A DNA stretch of 32,773 nt from an uncultured Fibrobacter sp. GTDB lineage: Bacteria; Fibrobacterota; Fibrobacteria; Fibrobacterales; Fibrobacteraceae. The notes beneath the pieces are model-generated. The model had not been told where the DNA came from. It made no database searches and saw only the letters and a program-made list of their open reading frames with translations. This document shows positions 22,904-31,467 of this stretch, piece after piece; the first letter of the stretch is position 1, and each line of letters begins with the position of its first letter. The stretch spans positions 11,688 through 44,460 of the forward strand of contig NZ_ONDD01000044.1 in assembly GCF_900316465.1 (NCBI RefSeq), in the 5' to 3' direction. The position numbers and the translations under genes were made by a program.

Positions 22904-24247
22904 ATGAAAAAGAAATTCCTTGCACTCTTGATTTCGTCGGCGTTTATGTTTGCTGCTTGCGGCGACGATTCCTCTTCCGCTTCGGCAGACCCTTCTTCCG
23001 AAGAATCCTCTTCTTCTGTAGAAGAAAACGATGACTCCTCTTCTTCCGAAAAAGGCGACGCCAAGTCTTCTTCTTCCAAGAAGGGCGAAAAGTCCTCGTC
23101 TAGCGAAAAATCTTCAGAGAAGTCCTCTTCTTCTGAAAAGTCTTCTGACAAGTCCTCGTCTTCTACTAAGGACGATTCCAAGTCCTCTTCGAGCGAGTCT
23201 CCGAAGTCTTCGTCCAGCGAAGCTCCGGAATCCTCCTCTTCTTTAGTAACTCCTGAGGGTACTCGTGTCGCAAAACTCGTCGATTTAGAGAAAAACGTGG
23301 AACTCAAGCTGTTCGATCAGACGGTTTACATGTCGACCGGCAGCAAGCAGGGTGTTGTGGCACTCCGCATTCCGAACGAATTGTGGGTAGTTACCTATAC
23401 GGATTTTGCTAATGGCGTGGTGAACTTTAAGTCAAACAATTCGGGCATGCAGTATAGCAAAACCGATGCCGCCAGCAAGATTGTGGAAAAGGTAAAAGAA
23501 GGTTTCAAAATTTCGTTCGTGGTCGATGCTGAGGGTACTGTCATGTACTCCGTAGACGGTTCGGAAGATTACAGCGAAGCGGTAAAGGCCAGCGTTGCCA
23601 CCCAGAAGGGCAAGGTCTCCAAGGCGGATTCGATTCAGAATAAAAACTATGAATGCGCCGATGGTGATACTACGAGAATCTATAGGTTCTTCGATGGCTC
23701 GTATATTTATGAAAGTTCAGTCAACAACAATGTGGTGAGCTGGCATGCTGGCCGCTACGATGTACAGCGTAACACGCTGTTGATGATTCCGTTACACTAC
23801 GTGGGAAGTATGCAGACGTTATTCGTTCATTCCGTAGGTACCGACAATACCATCTCGAAGACCGATGGGGCTTTGAACTGTACGGTTGAAGGTATCGAGT
23901 ACGAATACGAAAAAGCCGAGGATTTTGTCGGCGAATGGGTCGCGACTAAAGATGGTGTAGATTGGACGTTTACCTTAAAGGCTGATGGAACCTCCAAGCT
24001 GGAAGGTTTCGAAGGTGCTAAGGAAGTCGAATACAAGGCGGGCACTTGGGAAATTTATGGCTACTACATGCTGATTAACAACACTATGTTATTCCGTTCG
24101 GGTAGTACGACAAGCATGTATGGGCAACTGCAGACCGGACCGATTGACCCTAAAACGGGCAAGATCAGCGGTTTCTCGTTCATCCATAATGACCCGGATG
24201 AGCCGCACATTCCGACCTCGTTCGATGCGCCGGAATACGACGACTAA
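22904..24247 (+). CDS. Ser-rich lipoprotein of unknown function
   Basis: 447 residues. Signal with lipobox FAAC-G (Cys near 19), then CGDDSSS and a low-complexity linker of Ser with Glu, Lys and Asp to about residue 120 (SSSEKSSEKSSSSEKSS style). The folded part follows; it has two segments that look like separate beta-rich units: about 125-250 (VELKLFDQTVYMSTGSKQGVV...) and about 340-430 (FVGEWVATKDGVDWTFTLKADGTSKLEG...GTWEIYGYYMLINN), the second reminiscent of lipocalin-like lipoprotein domains. I do not recognise the protein. The linker would hold the C-terminal part away from the membrane surface. A strong terminator shared with putP follows. Confidence 0.83.
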   Translation: MKKKFLALLISSAFMFAACGDDSSSASADPSSEESSSSVEENDDSSSSEKGDAKSSSSKKGEKSSSSEKSSEKSSSSEKSSDKSSSSTKDDSKSSSSESPKSSSSEAPESSSSLVTPEGTRVAKLVDLEKNVELKLFDQTVYMSTGSKQGVVALRIPNELWVVTYTDFANGVVNFKSNNSGMQYSKTDAASKIVEKVKEGFKISFVVDAEGTVMYSVDGSEDYSEAVKASVATQKGKVSKADSIQNKNYECADGDTTRIYRFFDGSYIYESSVNNNVVSWHAGRYDVQRNTLLMIPLHYVGSMQTLFVHSVGTDNTISKTDGALNCTVEGIEYEYEKAEDFVGEWVATKDGVDWTFTLKADGTSKLEGFEGAKEVEYKAGTWEIYGYYMLINNTMLFRSGSTTSMYGQLQTGPIDPKTGKISGFSFIHNDPDEPHIPTSFDAPEYDD

Positions 24248-24276
24248 TTTGGGAAGAATCCTTGAAAAATAAAAAG

Positions 24277-24300
24277 AAGGCCCGCAGATGCGGGCCTTTT
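24277..24300. terminator. Bidirectional intrinsic terminator
   Basis: Perfect 9-bp stem AAGGCCCGC / GCGGGCCTT with an AGAT loop, T-rich on the plus side and A-rich before it, so it can serve both the plus-strand lipoprotein and the minus-strand putP. Confidence 0.93.
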
Positions 24301-24321
24301 GTATATGGAAGACAAGATTGA

Positions 24322-25863
24322 TTAGAGCTTTATGTCGCTCAAGCGAGTGTGTTCCACGGCGTCAAACTCGTCCTGGATTTCCTTGCTGGGGGCCTTGGTC
24401 AGGAGACTTACGACAACGATGGTGGCGAAGCTAAGCACAAAGCCCGGCACGAGTTCGTAAATCTGGAAAATTTCGGCGGAGAAGCCGGAGAGGTAGAATT
24501 TCCACACGAAGGTGGTGATGCCGCCCACGAGCATACCCGCGATGGCTGCCGGGAGGGTGGTGCGCTTCCAGAAGAGAGCGAGAAGCATGATCGGGCCGAA
24601 GGTGGCGCCAAATCCGCCCCAGGCGAAGCTCACGAGGCTCATCACCACATCCAGGAAACTCTTGCCCTGTGCAGCGCCGTTGGCGCTGGGCGCCCCCTGC
24701 ATGGCGACGATGACCGCGATAACCGTAATGAGCACCACGACGCCGCGGCTCACCCACATGACTTCCTTGTTGCTCGCATTCTTGCGGAACAGGTGCTTGT
24801 AGAGGTCGTTACTGAAGGCAGAAGCCGAAACCAGCAGCTGCGAGTCGGCGGTACTCATGATGGCGGCGAGAATGGCGGCCATGAGGATGGCGGCGACAGC
24901 CGGGTGGCAGAGCGTCTGGCAAAGAATCATGAAGATGCGTTCCGGGTCGGCGACGGTAATGCCGTTCGCTTCTACGTAGTAGCGACCGAGGATGGCAATC
25001 ATGATGGCGGCACCGAGGCAGATGGTCACCCAGGTCATGGCGACGCGGCGCGAAAACTTGATGTCTTCGGCGTTCTTGATGCTCATGAAACGTACCAGAA
25101 TGTGCGGCATGCCAAAATAGCCGAGGCCCCAGGCGAGGCTAGAAATCAAGGCGATAAGCCCGATAGATTTGCCGGTGGTGGCGTTGGTGAACAGGCTCAA
25201 CAGGTAGGGGTTCTGTGCGTTCACGGCGTCCATGGTCGCAGCAAAACCGCCCGAACCGGTCATGATAATCGAGGGGATGGCGATGACGGCGATAAGCATC
25301 ATGGTTGCCTGGATAAAGTCAGTCCAGCACACGGCAAAGAAGCCGCCCATGAAGGTGTAGCTCACCACGACGACCGCACCGATGATAAGGCCCGTGGTGT
25401 AGTCCATGCCGAAGATGGTGCCGAAGAGTTTGGCGCTTGCGACAAAGCCCGAAACCGTGTAGAACAGGAAGAACGCGAGAATGAAGATGGAGGCGATAAC
25501 GCGGATGATTCCCTTGTTGTCGCGGAAGCGGTTCGCAAAGAAGTCGGGCAGCGTGATGGAGTCGCCGCAGAAGTGGCTGTACTTGCGGAGCCTGCGACCC
25601 ACGATTTTCCAGTTGAAGTAGGTGCCGATCACGAGACCGATACCGATCCACGCTTCGGAAAACCCGCTCACGAAGATAGCGCCCGGGAGGCCCATCAAAA
25701 GCCAGCCGCTCATGTCGGAGGCCTGGGCGGACATGGCCACGACCCACTTGTTCATGCCGCGGTTGCCCAGGTAGTAGGCATTCAGGCTGTTTGCTTTTTT
25801 AGAGAAGTAAAAGCCGATGCCAAGCATCATTAAGAGGTATAGAATGAAAACGGTTAAGACCAT
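24322..25863 (-). CDS. putP: Sodium/proline symporter, PutP type
   Basis: Inner-membrane carrier of the sodium:solute symporter family that takes up proline (or a similar solute) with sodium. Seen: 513 residues with about 13 hydrophobic segments, MSAQASDMSGWLLMGLPG with Asp50 at the position of the sodium-site Asp in E. coli PutP, the WRVGRRLRKYS-like loop (KIVGRRLRKYS), GFGMPHILVRFM-like GYFGMPHILVRFMSIKN, and AIMSTADSQLLVSASAFSNDLYK, the conserved core of helix 8-9. Start at ATG 25863, with AAGGAG (25876-25871) 7 bases upstream. It is a single-gene unit, divergent from trmO. Proline is the most likely substrate by overall similarity; another amino acid is possible. Confidence 0.92.
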   Translation of the reverse strand: MVLTVFILYLLMMLGIGFYFSKKANSLNAYYLGNRGMNKWVVAMSAQASDMSGWLLMGLPGAIFVSGFSEAWIGIGLVIGTYFNWKIVGRRLRKYSHFCGDSITLPDFFANRFRDNKGIIRVIASIFILAFFLFYTVSGFVASAKLFGTIFGMDYTTGLIIGAVVVVSYTFMGGFFAVCWTDFIQATMMLIAVIAIPSIIMTGSGGFAATMDAVNAQNPYLLSLFTNATTGKSIGLIALISSLAWGLGYFGMPHILVRFMSIKNAEDIKFSRRVAMTWVTICLGAAIMIAILGRYYVEANGITVADPERIFMILCQTLCHPAVAAILMAAILAAIMSTADSQLLVSASAFSNDLYKHLFRKNASNKEVMWVSRGVVVLITVIAVIVAMQGAPSANGAAQGKSFLDVVMSLVSFAWGGFGATFGPIMLLALFWKRTTLPAAIAGMLVGGITTFVWKFYLSGFSAEIFQIYELVPGFVLSFATIVVVSLLTKAPSKEIQDEFDAVEHTRLSDIKL

Positions 25864-25919
25864 TTTTTAACTCCTTTTTTTTGGATAAAAAAATAGTTAA
25901 AAAATTCATTTAATAATGC

Positions 25920-25966
25920 GGGAGGGAACCCTGCTCGGAGTTGCGAAGGCCGCGCGGTTCCCTCCC
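25920..25966. repeat. Long-armed hairpin between divergent putP and trmO
   Basis: GGGAGGGAACC and GGTTCCCTCCC, perfect 11-bp arms, with a 25-base GC-rich loop. It lies between the two start codons, so it terminates neither gene. It is followed by a C-rich run (CCCTGCACCCACCCTTTCCC). It may be a mobile-type repeat or a leader structure. Confidence 0.7.
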
Positions 25967-26056
25967 TGCACCCACCCTTTCCCTGGCCGACGCTGTATTT
26001 TCTTGCAGAGTGTACACTTTTGAGAAGTTTGTAGTGATTTTACTATTACTATATAT

Positions 26057-26782
26057 ATGCTTGTGAAAGAAATAAATGAATTGAACATAAAAGTTGTTGC
26101 GAGGATTCGGAGTGATTTTCCGGACAAATTCGGAATTCCGCGGCAGAGCGGGCTTTTGAAGAATTTGCGCTCGACGATTGTCTTTGAGCCGGAATTTCGG
26201 GTTGCCGACGCTTTGCGTGGGCTGGAAGGCTTTAGTCACTTGTGGCTCTTGTGGATTTTTTCGGAAAACGTGCGCGATACTTGGAAGCCGACCGTCCGCC
26301 CGCCCCGTCTCGGTGGCAATACGAGGCTCGGCGTGTTTGCGACTCGCAGTAGCTTTAGGCCGAATCCGATTGCCATGAGCTGCGTGAAAATCGAAAAAAT
26401 CAACTTGACGGGGGAGGGGGCGCCCTCCATCGAGGTGAGCGGAGCTGACCTGATGGACGGCACGCCCATTGTAGACATCAAGCCCTACTTGCCTTATGCG
26501 GATTCTATTCCCGAGGCGACCGGTGGTTTTGCCGAAGCAGTGCGCTTTAAAAAGCTTGAAGTCGATTTCGCTGATGGAATTTTCGCACCAGGCTCCGCCG
26601 CCGCCGCTTTCCCCGCAGAAAAAAAGGCAGCTCTTGTGGAGCTGCTTTCCGAAGACCCGCGGCCCGCGTACCAAAGGTCCGCCGACCGCATTTACGGCAT
26701 CAGGTTCGCCGGCTTCGAAATCAAGTTTCAAGTGCAGGGCGACCACCTGACGGTCGTCGCTATTTTACCATTACAGCCTTAA
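26057..26782 (+). CDS. trmO: tRNA (t6A37) N6-methyltransferase
   Basis: Methylates the t6A base at position 37 of ANN-decoding tRNAs using SAM; formerly TsaA/YaeB. Seen: VVARIRSDFPDKFGIPRQSGL, FSHLWLLWIFSEN, TVRPPRLGGNTRLGVFATRSSFRPNPIAMSCV and ADLMDGTPIVDIKPYLPYAD, the full run of conserved TrmO blocks. The 241 residues match the E. coli-type long form with a C-terminal extension. No ribosome site is seen before ATG 26057; it is preceded by TATATAT, so a very short leader is possible. The last 23 bases overlap the end of the convergent CE6-like gene. Confidence 0.93.
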   Translation: MLVKEINELNIKVVARIRSDFPDKFGIPRQSGLLKNLRSTIVFEPEFRVADALRGLEGFSHLWLLWIFSENVRDTWKPTVRPPRLGGNTRLGVFATRSSFRPNPIAMSCVKIEKINLTGEGAPSIEVSGADLMDGTPIVDIKPYLPYADSIPEATGGFAEAVRFKKLEVDFADGIFAPGSAAAAFPAEKKAALVELLSEDPRPAYQRSADRIYGIRFAGFEIKFQVQGDHLTVVAILPLQP

Positions 26783-27992
26783 CGGCCTTGAATCCCTCGC
26801 CCTGGGCACTTACTACGTAGCGCCCGGCCGGGAGTCTGCCCTCAAGCATCAAAGTGTTGGTTCCGGCGTAGTTGCCGCTCAAATCCAGCACTTCCTTGCC
26901 GAGGCTAGAGTAAACCTTGACGGTGAGCTGCGTTGCCTTGGCAAGGCTCAACTGCACGTTGCCGGCTTTGTTCACCGAAAGAGAGCCGCCTACAAAGTGT
27001 TCCACCTGCGCAATGCCCGTACCAGCATCCGACGACGATTCCGGCGCCGTGCCCGAGCTAGAGGCGATGCTTGCGCTTGAGGCGACGCTCGAAGAGCTGG
27101 CTGCTTCGCTGCTGCTGGATTCGGCCACGCTACTGCTCGATTCTTCGGCGACAGGTTTGAGGTTGTCGCCTAACACTTCGATCATCTTTTCAGCGTAACG
27201 CTTACCGAAGTCGCGGTATTCCTGCGAGGTAAAGTGCACGTTCTGGCCATCGCCCAAAGCCTGGTTGAACCCTTCGGAAGACACCACGTAGAAGTTCTTG
27301 GACTGCTGCGGGAGCTTTGCGATGTTGTTGTTCGCGCCGGCACTCACACCGCTGCGCAGCACTTCGCCCGCAAGGAACGGAATGTCGTTTTCGAGGCCTA
27401 AATCCTTGATAATGTTGTCGTAGACCTTCTTGACCGCAGAAGGCCAATTGCCGTCACCGGCATCGGTTTCGCCCTGGTGGAAGATAATGCCCTTGATGAC
27501 ACCGTCTTCTTGAGCCTTCTTGGCCATCTCAATCAGGCGACCATAAGGGTTGCCGCCATAATCGTTAATGCGCTGGGTCATCCAGCTCTGCTGTGTTCTA
27601 GCATAATTTGCGTAGGAGTCCTTGTCGAACAGCTTGATGCTGCATCCTGCAACAGCCACCACGATGACGCCCACCTTGATCTGGGTGTCCGTCTTTTCGA
27701 CCATAGTACGACCAAAATAGTCCGTGGGGCCAAGCTTTGCACCTTGGCAGTGCGCCAACGGAGGCACGGCAGTAGACCATTTGCCCTTAGTCTTCCCGGA
27801 ACAGGAGCCGTTATCGGCCGCCCAGAGAACCTGGAATCGGTCGTCGACAGACTTGTCTTGTTGTCCGATATCGCCCTGGCCTTCCATATTGGACTGGCCA
27901 AAGGCCAAGTAAATATGGAAATTCGGGTCCGGTGCGGCGTTTACTTGAGAAAGAGCCATTGCGAATGCTGCTCCCAAAAGAATTTTTTTCAT
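26760..27992 (-). CDS. CE6-like acetyl (xylan) esterase with C-terminal sorting-type domain
   Basis: Secreted esterase expected to remove acetyl groups from plant polysaccharide. Signal peptide 1-20 (SQVNA-A). SGNH-type blocks of the sialate-O-acetylesterase/CE6 family: YLAFGQSNMEGQG with Ser34, GVIVVAVAGCSI, IKGIIFHQGETDAGD, and DGQNVHFTSQEY with Asp248 and His253. A Ser/Ala linker (SSSSVAESSSSE...) follows, then about 80 residues beginning VEHFVGGSLSV and ending GRYVVSAQGEGFKAVKAVMVK, which looks like a type IX secretion C-terminal sorting domain. Start at ATG 27992, with GGAG (28002-27999) 6 bases upstream; an upstream TTG at 28004 is in frame but poorer. F. succinogenes is known for CE6 enzymes. 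The 3' end overlaps trmO. Confidence 0.88.
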   Translation of the reverse strand: MKKILLGAAFAMALSQVNAAPDPNFHIYLAFGQSNMEGQGDIGQQDKSVDDRFQVLWAADNGSCSGKTKGKWSTAVPPLAHCQGAKLGPTDYFGRTMVEKTDTQIKVGVIVVAVAGCSIKLFDKDSYANYARTQQSWMTQRINDYGGNPYGRLIEMAKKAQEDGVIKGIIFHQGETDAGDGNWPSAVKKVYDNIIKDLGLENDIPFLAGEVLRSGVSAGANNNIAKLPQQSKNFYVVSSEGFNQALGDGQNVHFTSQEYRDFGKRYAEKMIEVLGDNLKPVAEESSSSVAESSSSEAASSSSVASSASIASSSGTAPESSSDAGTGIAQVEHFVGGSLSVNKAGNVQLSLAKATQLTVKVYSSLGKEVLDLSGNYAGTNTLMLEGRLPAGRYVVSAQGEGFKAVKAVMVK

Positions 27993-28043
27993 AATATACT
28001 CCAAACAACGGGGGAAAAATTTCCCTCAACCTAAAAATAACCC

Positions 28044-28065
28044 ATTATTATGGATTCATAATAAT
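28044..28065. promoter_or_regulatory. Palindrome between divergent esterase and lipoprotein genes
   Basis: ATTATTATG-GATT-CATAATAAT, perfect 9-bp arms. A second, TTGTTG-N7-CAACAA (28082-28100), follows. Both lie in the 144-base divergent region and could be operators for either gene; neither resembles a regulator site I can name. Confidence 0.45.
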
Positions 28066-28136
28066 TGTAAACTTTAATATGTTGTTGATTTTTACAACAA
28101 GAATTACTTATATTCAAGGAAAAACGAGGAAATTCT

Positions 28137-28673
28137 ATGAAAAAGATGTATTTGGTTCCGTTCGCTGCCGCCCTGGCTTTGGCTACTTTTACGGCTTGCG
28201 GTGATTCTTCTTCTGACCCGAAACCGTCTAAGGCCGAAGAATGCTCCAAGGGCTTGACCTCCGAATGCTTGGTGGGGTCTTGGTCTTTGGTTGGCATTGC
28301 CAATGCGGCTAACAACAATGAAATTATCCCTAATTTTGATTATGCCGCAGGCCCCGGCAAGTTGATTTTCACTGAAGACGGCAAATTCGAATTTGACCTG
28401 CCCACGACAAATCTCGGTAACAGCCCTCTCTTGAATCCGCTTGATTACCCGGTTTATGGTGATTGGAAGATTGAGGGCAATGCTGTCAAGCTCCATTCTA
28501 TGAGTACGGCCTTGTTCAAGACTCGAGTTGAAGTCGCTCCGATTATCACCATGGATGCCGCTACCGTCAAGATGACTTTTGGCGCGGGCACTCTTTGGCT
28601 TATGGAAAATGCGACCGACGAAGTGAGCATCAAGGCTAACGCAACGGAAGTCTATACCATTAGCGCTCAATAG
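28137..28673 (+). CDS. Small lipoprotein, lipocalin-like
   Basis: 178 residues, lipobox FTAC-G (Cys near 21), short SSSD linker, then EECSKGLTSECLVGSWSLVGIAN ... GKLIFTEDGKFEFDLP ... YGDWKIEGNAVKLHSM, a pattern like small lipocalin-type lipoproteins of Fibrobacter and Bacteroidetes. Two Cys (in ECSKG and SECL) may form a disulfide. The start has a clear ribosome site: GAGGA (28126-28130) 6 bases before ATG 28137. A TATATTC segment (28109-28115) may be its promoter box. Function unknown; it is divergent from the CE6-like esterase. Confidence 0.82.
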   Translation: MKKMYLVPFAAALALATFTACGDSSSDPKPSKAEECSKGLTSECLVGSWSLVGIANAANNNEIIPNFDYAAGPGKLIFTEDGKFEFDLPTTNLGNSPLLNPLDYPVYGDWKIEGNAVKLHSMSTALFKTRVEVAPIITMDAATVKMTFGAGTLWLMENATDEVSIKANATEVYTISAQ

Positions 28674-28712
28674 CTTTTTTTGCAGGTTTTAGCCTGTAAA
28701 ACGAATTGAAAT

Positions 28713-28750
28713 ACAAAAATCCCCGACAATGAATTGCCGGGGATTTTTGT
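28713..28750. terminator. Strong bidirectional intrinsic terminator
   Basis: 13-bp perfect stem ACAAAAATCCCCG / CGGGGATTTTTGT, with an inner CAAT/ATTG pair. It lies between convergent genes, and its A/T flanks give a T-run on both strands. Confidence 0.95.
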
Positions 28751-28778
28751 GTGTATTTGGGTTTTATGGAGAAGTTTC

Positions 28779-31331
28779 TTATCGAAGCGTGATTGCCTTA
28801 TGGTTGAGCGTCTTGCCGCTAGCATCCTTGAGGCGGGCCAGGTACTTGCCCACGGGGAGTCTGTTCAGGCTGACCACGTTTTCGCTTTCGAGGTTGGAGC
28901 TCAAGGCGAGCTTGCCGTTGGCGGCATAGATTTCGACCTTGCTGCCGGCCGGGGCGCTCACGTGCAGGTTGCGCTTTTCGAGCTGCATGAAGGTGCTAGC
29001 CGTAACGTTCACGCGGTTAAGCTTGGTAATGAATTCCGTGCCTTCGGGGGCGCCTACGATGGTGCCGCGGCCGACTGTGCTCATGTACACGACACCGAAG
29101 GTGTTCATGTCGCCCTGCACGAAGTTGCCGTTGCCCGGGCCGCCGAACTGGTGCATGTCATCATTCACGCGTTCAAAGGTCTTGCACTTGTCGGTGCTGC
29201 GGTAAATGCCGATCGGGTCGCCGGATTTTGCTGCACCCCAGATAAAGATGGTTTCGTAGTCGCTGCCTTCCTTGGCCTTGCCGATACCGACCGCGATTGC
29301 GGTCGAGGCACCTTCGCAGTGGTTCCAGCTCTTGCCGCCGTTTTCGGAGTAGGCGAGACCGTTTTCGCTAAAGCCTTTGGGGAGCCAGACTTGGGCCTGG
29401 TCCACAGGTACCCACAGGTGGCCTTCTCTGCCTGGAACGGTGCGGATGAGTCCGCCGCCGTTGTAGTAAACGCCTTCCTGTTCGTTCTGCAGGCGTGCTT
29501 CGGATTCAGCAAAGGTCTTGCCGCCATCAGTCGATTTGTAGAGCGAGCCCATGCCGCCCATCACGTAGAACACGTCGGGGTTCACGGGGTCTGCGACAAT
29601 GCGGGAATAGTTCGTCTGGGTGCCGGTTTCAACAGCGGTCCAGGTGGCGCCATTGTCGGCAGAACGGTAAACGGTGGCGCCCTGGTCGGGGCGGTGCAGC
29701 ATCACCTTGCCGTCGGCAGAGAGCACGACCAAACCCTTCGGGCCCTTCAGAGTCGTCTTCACGCTGTCCCAGGTGGCGCCCATGTCGTCGGAGCGGTACA
29801 TCACGTTAAAGTTCTGGGAGTCGTACTGGCCGTACACGGTAATCACGCCGGTACGCAGCAGGCTTCCGGTCAGCGGGGCGTAGCCCATGCTTTCGGTGGT
29901 GCCGATAATCGGGGTGTGGCGCTTGGTGCTGGTATTGATGTTGGCATAAGCGGCGCCGTCGTAGTCACCGATGGCGGTCACAAGCGGTCCGTTCGGAATG
30001 CTCACGATATCGAGCGGAACCGTTTCTTCGATACCCTTCGACATGAACTTCCATACGGGAACCTTGGCCGAAATATCTTCGGTCATAAAGATGCCGTTAC
30101 CGCTGGTGACCCAGGCTTCCTTGCTGTTGAATGGGTTGATTTCCAGAGAGCCTGCCCAGTGGATGGCGTTGCCCGGAATCCAGGCGGTACCGTTTGCGTC
30201 AATGTTCGGAATGTCGTTGTAATGCTGGCCGTGAATCCAGGTCTTGCCGCCGTCGGTCGTGGTGTAGATGCGGTCGCCGTAGTTGTCCTTTTCGTCAATC
30301 GTCACGTGGCGTCCGGTGTACTTGCCGAGGGTCGAAATCACGATATGGTTCTTGTCGGTCGGGTCAATGGCCACGCCGCCGTATGAACTCTTGTCCTTTT
30401 CGTAGCTCTTGGTGGTGCTGCCTTCGTGTTCCACGGAATCGCTGGGGGTCAGGTCGGTCCAGGTACCGCCGGCAATGTTATACTTGTAGAATCCGCCGCT
30501 GGCGATGTTGTAGGGGCCGGGGCCGTCGGCAAAGGTCACGTACATGTCGCCATCGACAATCTTTGCGCGGTGGGGCATGAGTCCGGTGGGAACTCCCTTG
30601 ACCACTTCCCAAGTGGCGCCGCCGTCGTGGCTCACCTGCAAGTTGTCCTTGGTTTCAGAGGTACCGATGTAGATTGTGGCGGTGCTGCCGTCGGCGAGCT
30701 TGCCCTGAGCCGGGTCGAACATCACGAAGCTCACGCCGTTGACGCCGTTCAGGCTGCTTTCAGTGGCACTAGAAAGGGCGACCTTGTAAAGGCTTGTCCA
30801 GGTCTTACCGTAGTCGGTACTCTTGTACACGCCCTTGGTGCGGCTACCGCAAAGAACGATGTTTCCCATGTTCGGGTCTACGGCCAGCTTTTCGCCGGTC
30901 TGGCGACCCATACCGTTACCGTGGGCGAGCATTTCCACGTAGGTCGTGTCCCAGGATTCGCCGTAGTTTTCGCTGCGGAGCACGGCGGTGCGGCCCTTGC
31001 TAAAGTAGCCCGTACCTGCAAGCACGTAAATGCGCTTGGGGTCGTTCGGGTCGAGTGCAAAGGCTTCGGTACCGTAAAGGCCCACATCGTTCTGGTCAAT
31101 CCAGTCCATCAGCGGGATCCAATTCTTCTTTTCAAAGTCAAAACGGTAAATACCGCCCACATCGGTGCGGGCGTACAGCAAATTCTTGGCTGTCGGGTGG
31201 AAAATCACGGCAGAAACGAATCCGCCTCCATCAAAACGGACGTTTCCCCAGTTGTATTTTTCTGCATTTGCTGCGGTCGCGAGCATTCCCACGCCCAGGG
31301 CGACCGTCAAAAACTTCATTTTACCAAACAT
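28779..31331 (-). CDS. GH74 xyloglucanase with C-terminal sorting-type domain
   Basis: Secreted glycoside hydrolase of family 74, expected to cut xyloglucan outside the cell. Signal peptide MFGKMKFLTVALGVGMLATA, cleaved after ANA (about 22). The body is made of BNR-type beta-propeller repeats (SxDxGxTW): SENYGESWDT, STDYGKTWTS, SHDGGATWEV, TTDGGKTWIH, SDDMGATWDS, SADNGATWTA and STDGGKTFAE. Likely catalytic Asp57 is in YARTDVGGIYR and Asp456 in AIGDYDGAAY. The last about 75 residues, ending GKYLARLKDASGKTLNHKAITLR, look like a type IX sorting domain. I choose ATG 31331, with GGAG (31340-31337) 5 bases upstream; in-frame upstream ATG 31361 lacks a site. Length 850 fits. Confidence 0.92.
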   Translation of the reverse strand: MFGKMKFLTVALGVGMLATAANAEKYNWGNVRFDGGGFVSAVIFHPTAKNLLYARTDVGGIYRFDFEKKNWIPLMDWIDQNDVGLYGTEAFALDPNDPKRIYVLAGTGYFSKGRTAVLRSENYGESWDTTYVEMLAHGNGMGRQTGEKLAVDPNMGNIVLCGSRTKGVYKSTDYGKTWTSLYKVALSSATESSLNGVNGVSFVMFDPAQGKLADGSTATIYIGTSETKDNLQVSHDGGATWEVVKGVPTGLMPHRAKIVDGDMYVTFADGPGPYNIASGGFYKYNIAGGTWTDLTPSDSVEHEGSTTKSYEKDKSSYGGVAIDPTDKNHIVISTLGKYTGRHVTIDEKDNYGDRIYTTTDGGKTWIHGQHYNDIPNIDANGTAWIPGNAIHWAGSLEINPFNSKEAWVTSGNGIFMTEDISAKVPVWKFMSKGIEETVPLDIVSIPNGPLVTAIGDYDGAAYANINTSTKRHTPIIGTTESMGYAPLTGSLLRTGVITVYGQYDSQNFNVMYRSDDMGATWDSVKTTLKGPKGLVVLSADGKVMLHRPDQGATVYRSADNGATWTAVETGTQTNYSRIVADPVNPDVFYVMGGMGSLYKSTDGGKTFAESEARLQNEQEGVYYNGGGLIRTVPGREGHLWVPVDQAQVWLPKGFSENGLAYSENGGKSWNHCEGASTAIAVGIGKAKEGSDYETIFIWGAAKSGDPIGIYRSTDKCKTFERVNDDMHQFGGPGNGNFVQGDMNTFGVVYMSTVGRGTIVGAPEGTEFITKLNRVNVTASTFMQLEKRNLHVSAPAGSKVEIYAANGKLALSSNLESENVVSLNRLPVGKYLARLKDASGKTLNHKAITLR

Positions 31332-31372
31332 GCCATCTCCGTTAATTTTCGCCGGGTACAATCCGGCCTCTG

Positions 31373-31384
31373 TTTTCTAGAAAA
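31373..31384. promoter_or_regulatory. 12-base palindrome upstream of the GH74 gene
   Basis: TTTTCTAGAAAA, about 42 bases before the GH74 start, nested in CTGTTTT/AAAACAG. It could be an operator, or may be part of the adjacent terminator's flank. Confidence 0.35.
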
Positions 31385-31400
31385 TACCTAAAAAACAGAA

Positions 31401-31423
31401 AAAGCGGCTAAAAAAGCCGCTTT
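31401..31423 (-). terminator. Intrinsic terminator after the histidine-phosphatase gene
   Basis: AAAGCGGCT-AAAAA-AGCCGCTTT, 9-bp stem. On the minus strand it is followed by TTTTTCTGTTTTTTAGG. Confidence 0.9.
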
Positions 31424-31467
31424 GCATTCATAATTATGTTTATGGGTTCTCAACAGATGTAAACGGA

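Noticed and set aside
24349..25833. 494-residue plus-strand open frame rich in His, Glu and Gly
   Set aside because: Antisense of putP. A membrane protein read backwards gives this charged composition.
28734..31391. Plus-strand open frames of 550 and 321 residues
   Set aside because: Antisense of the GH74 gene; no signal, motif or ribosome site.
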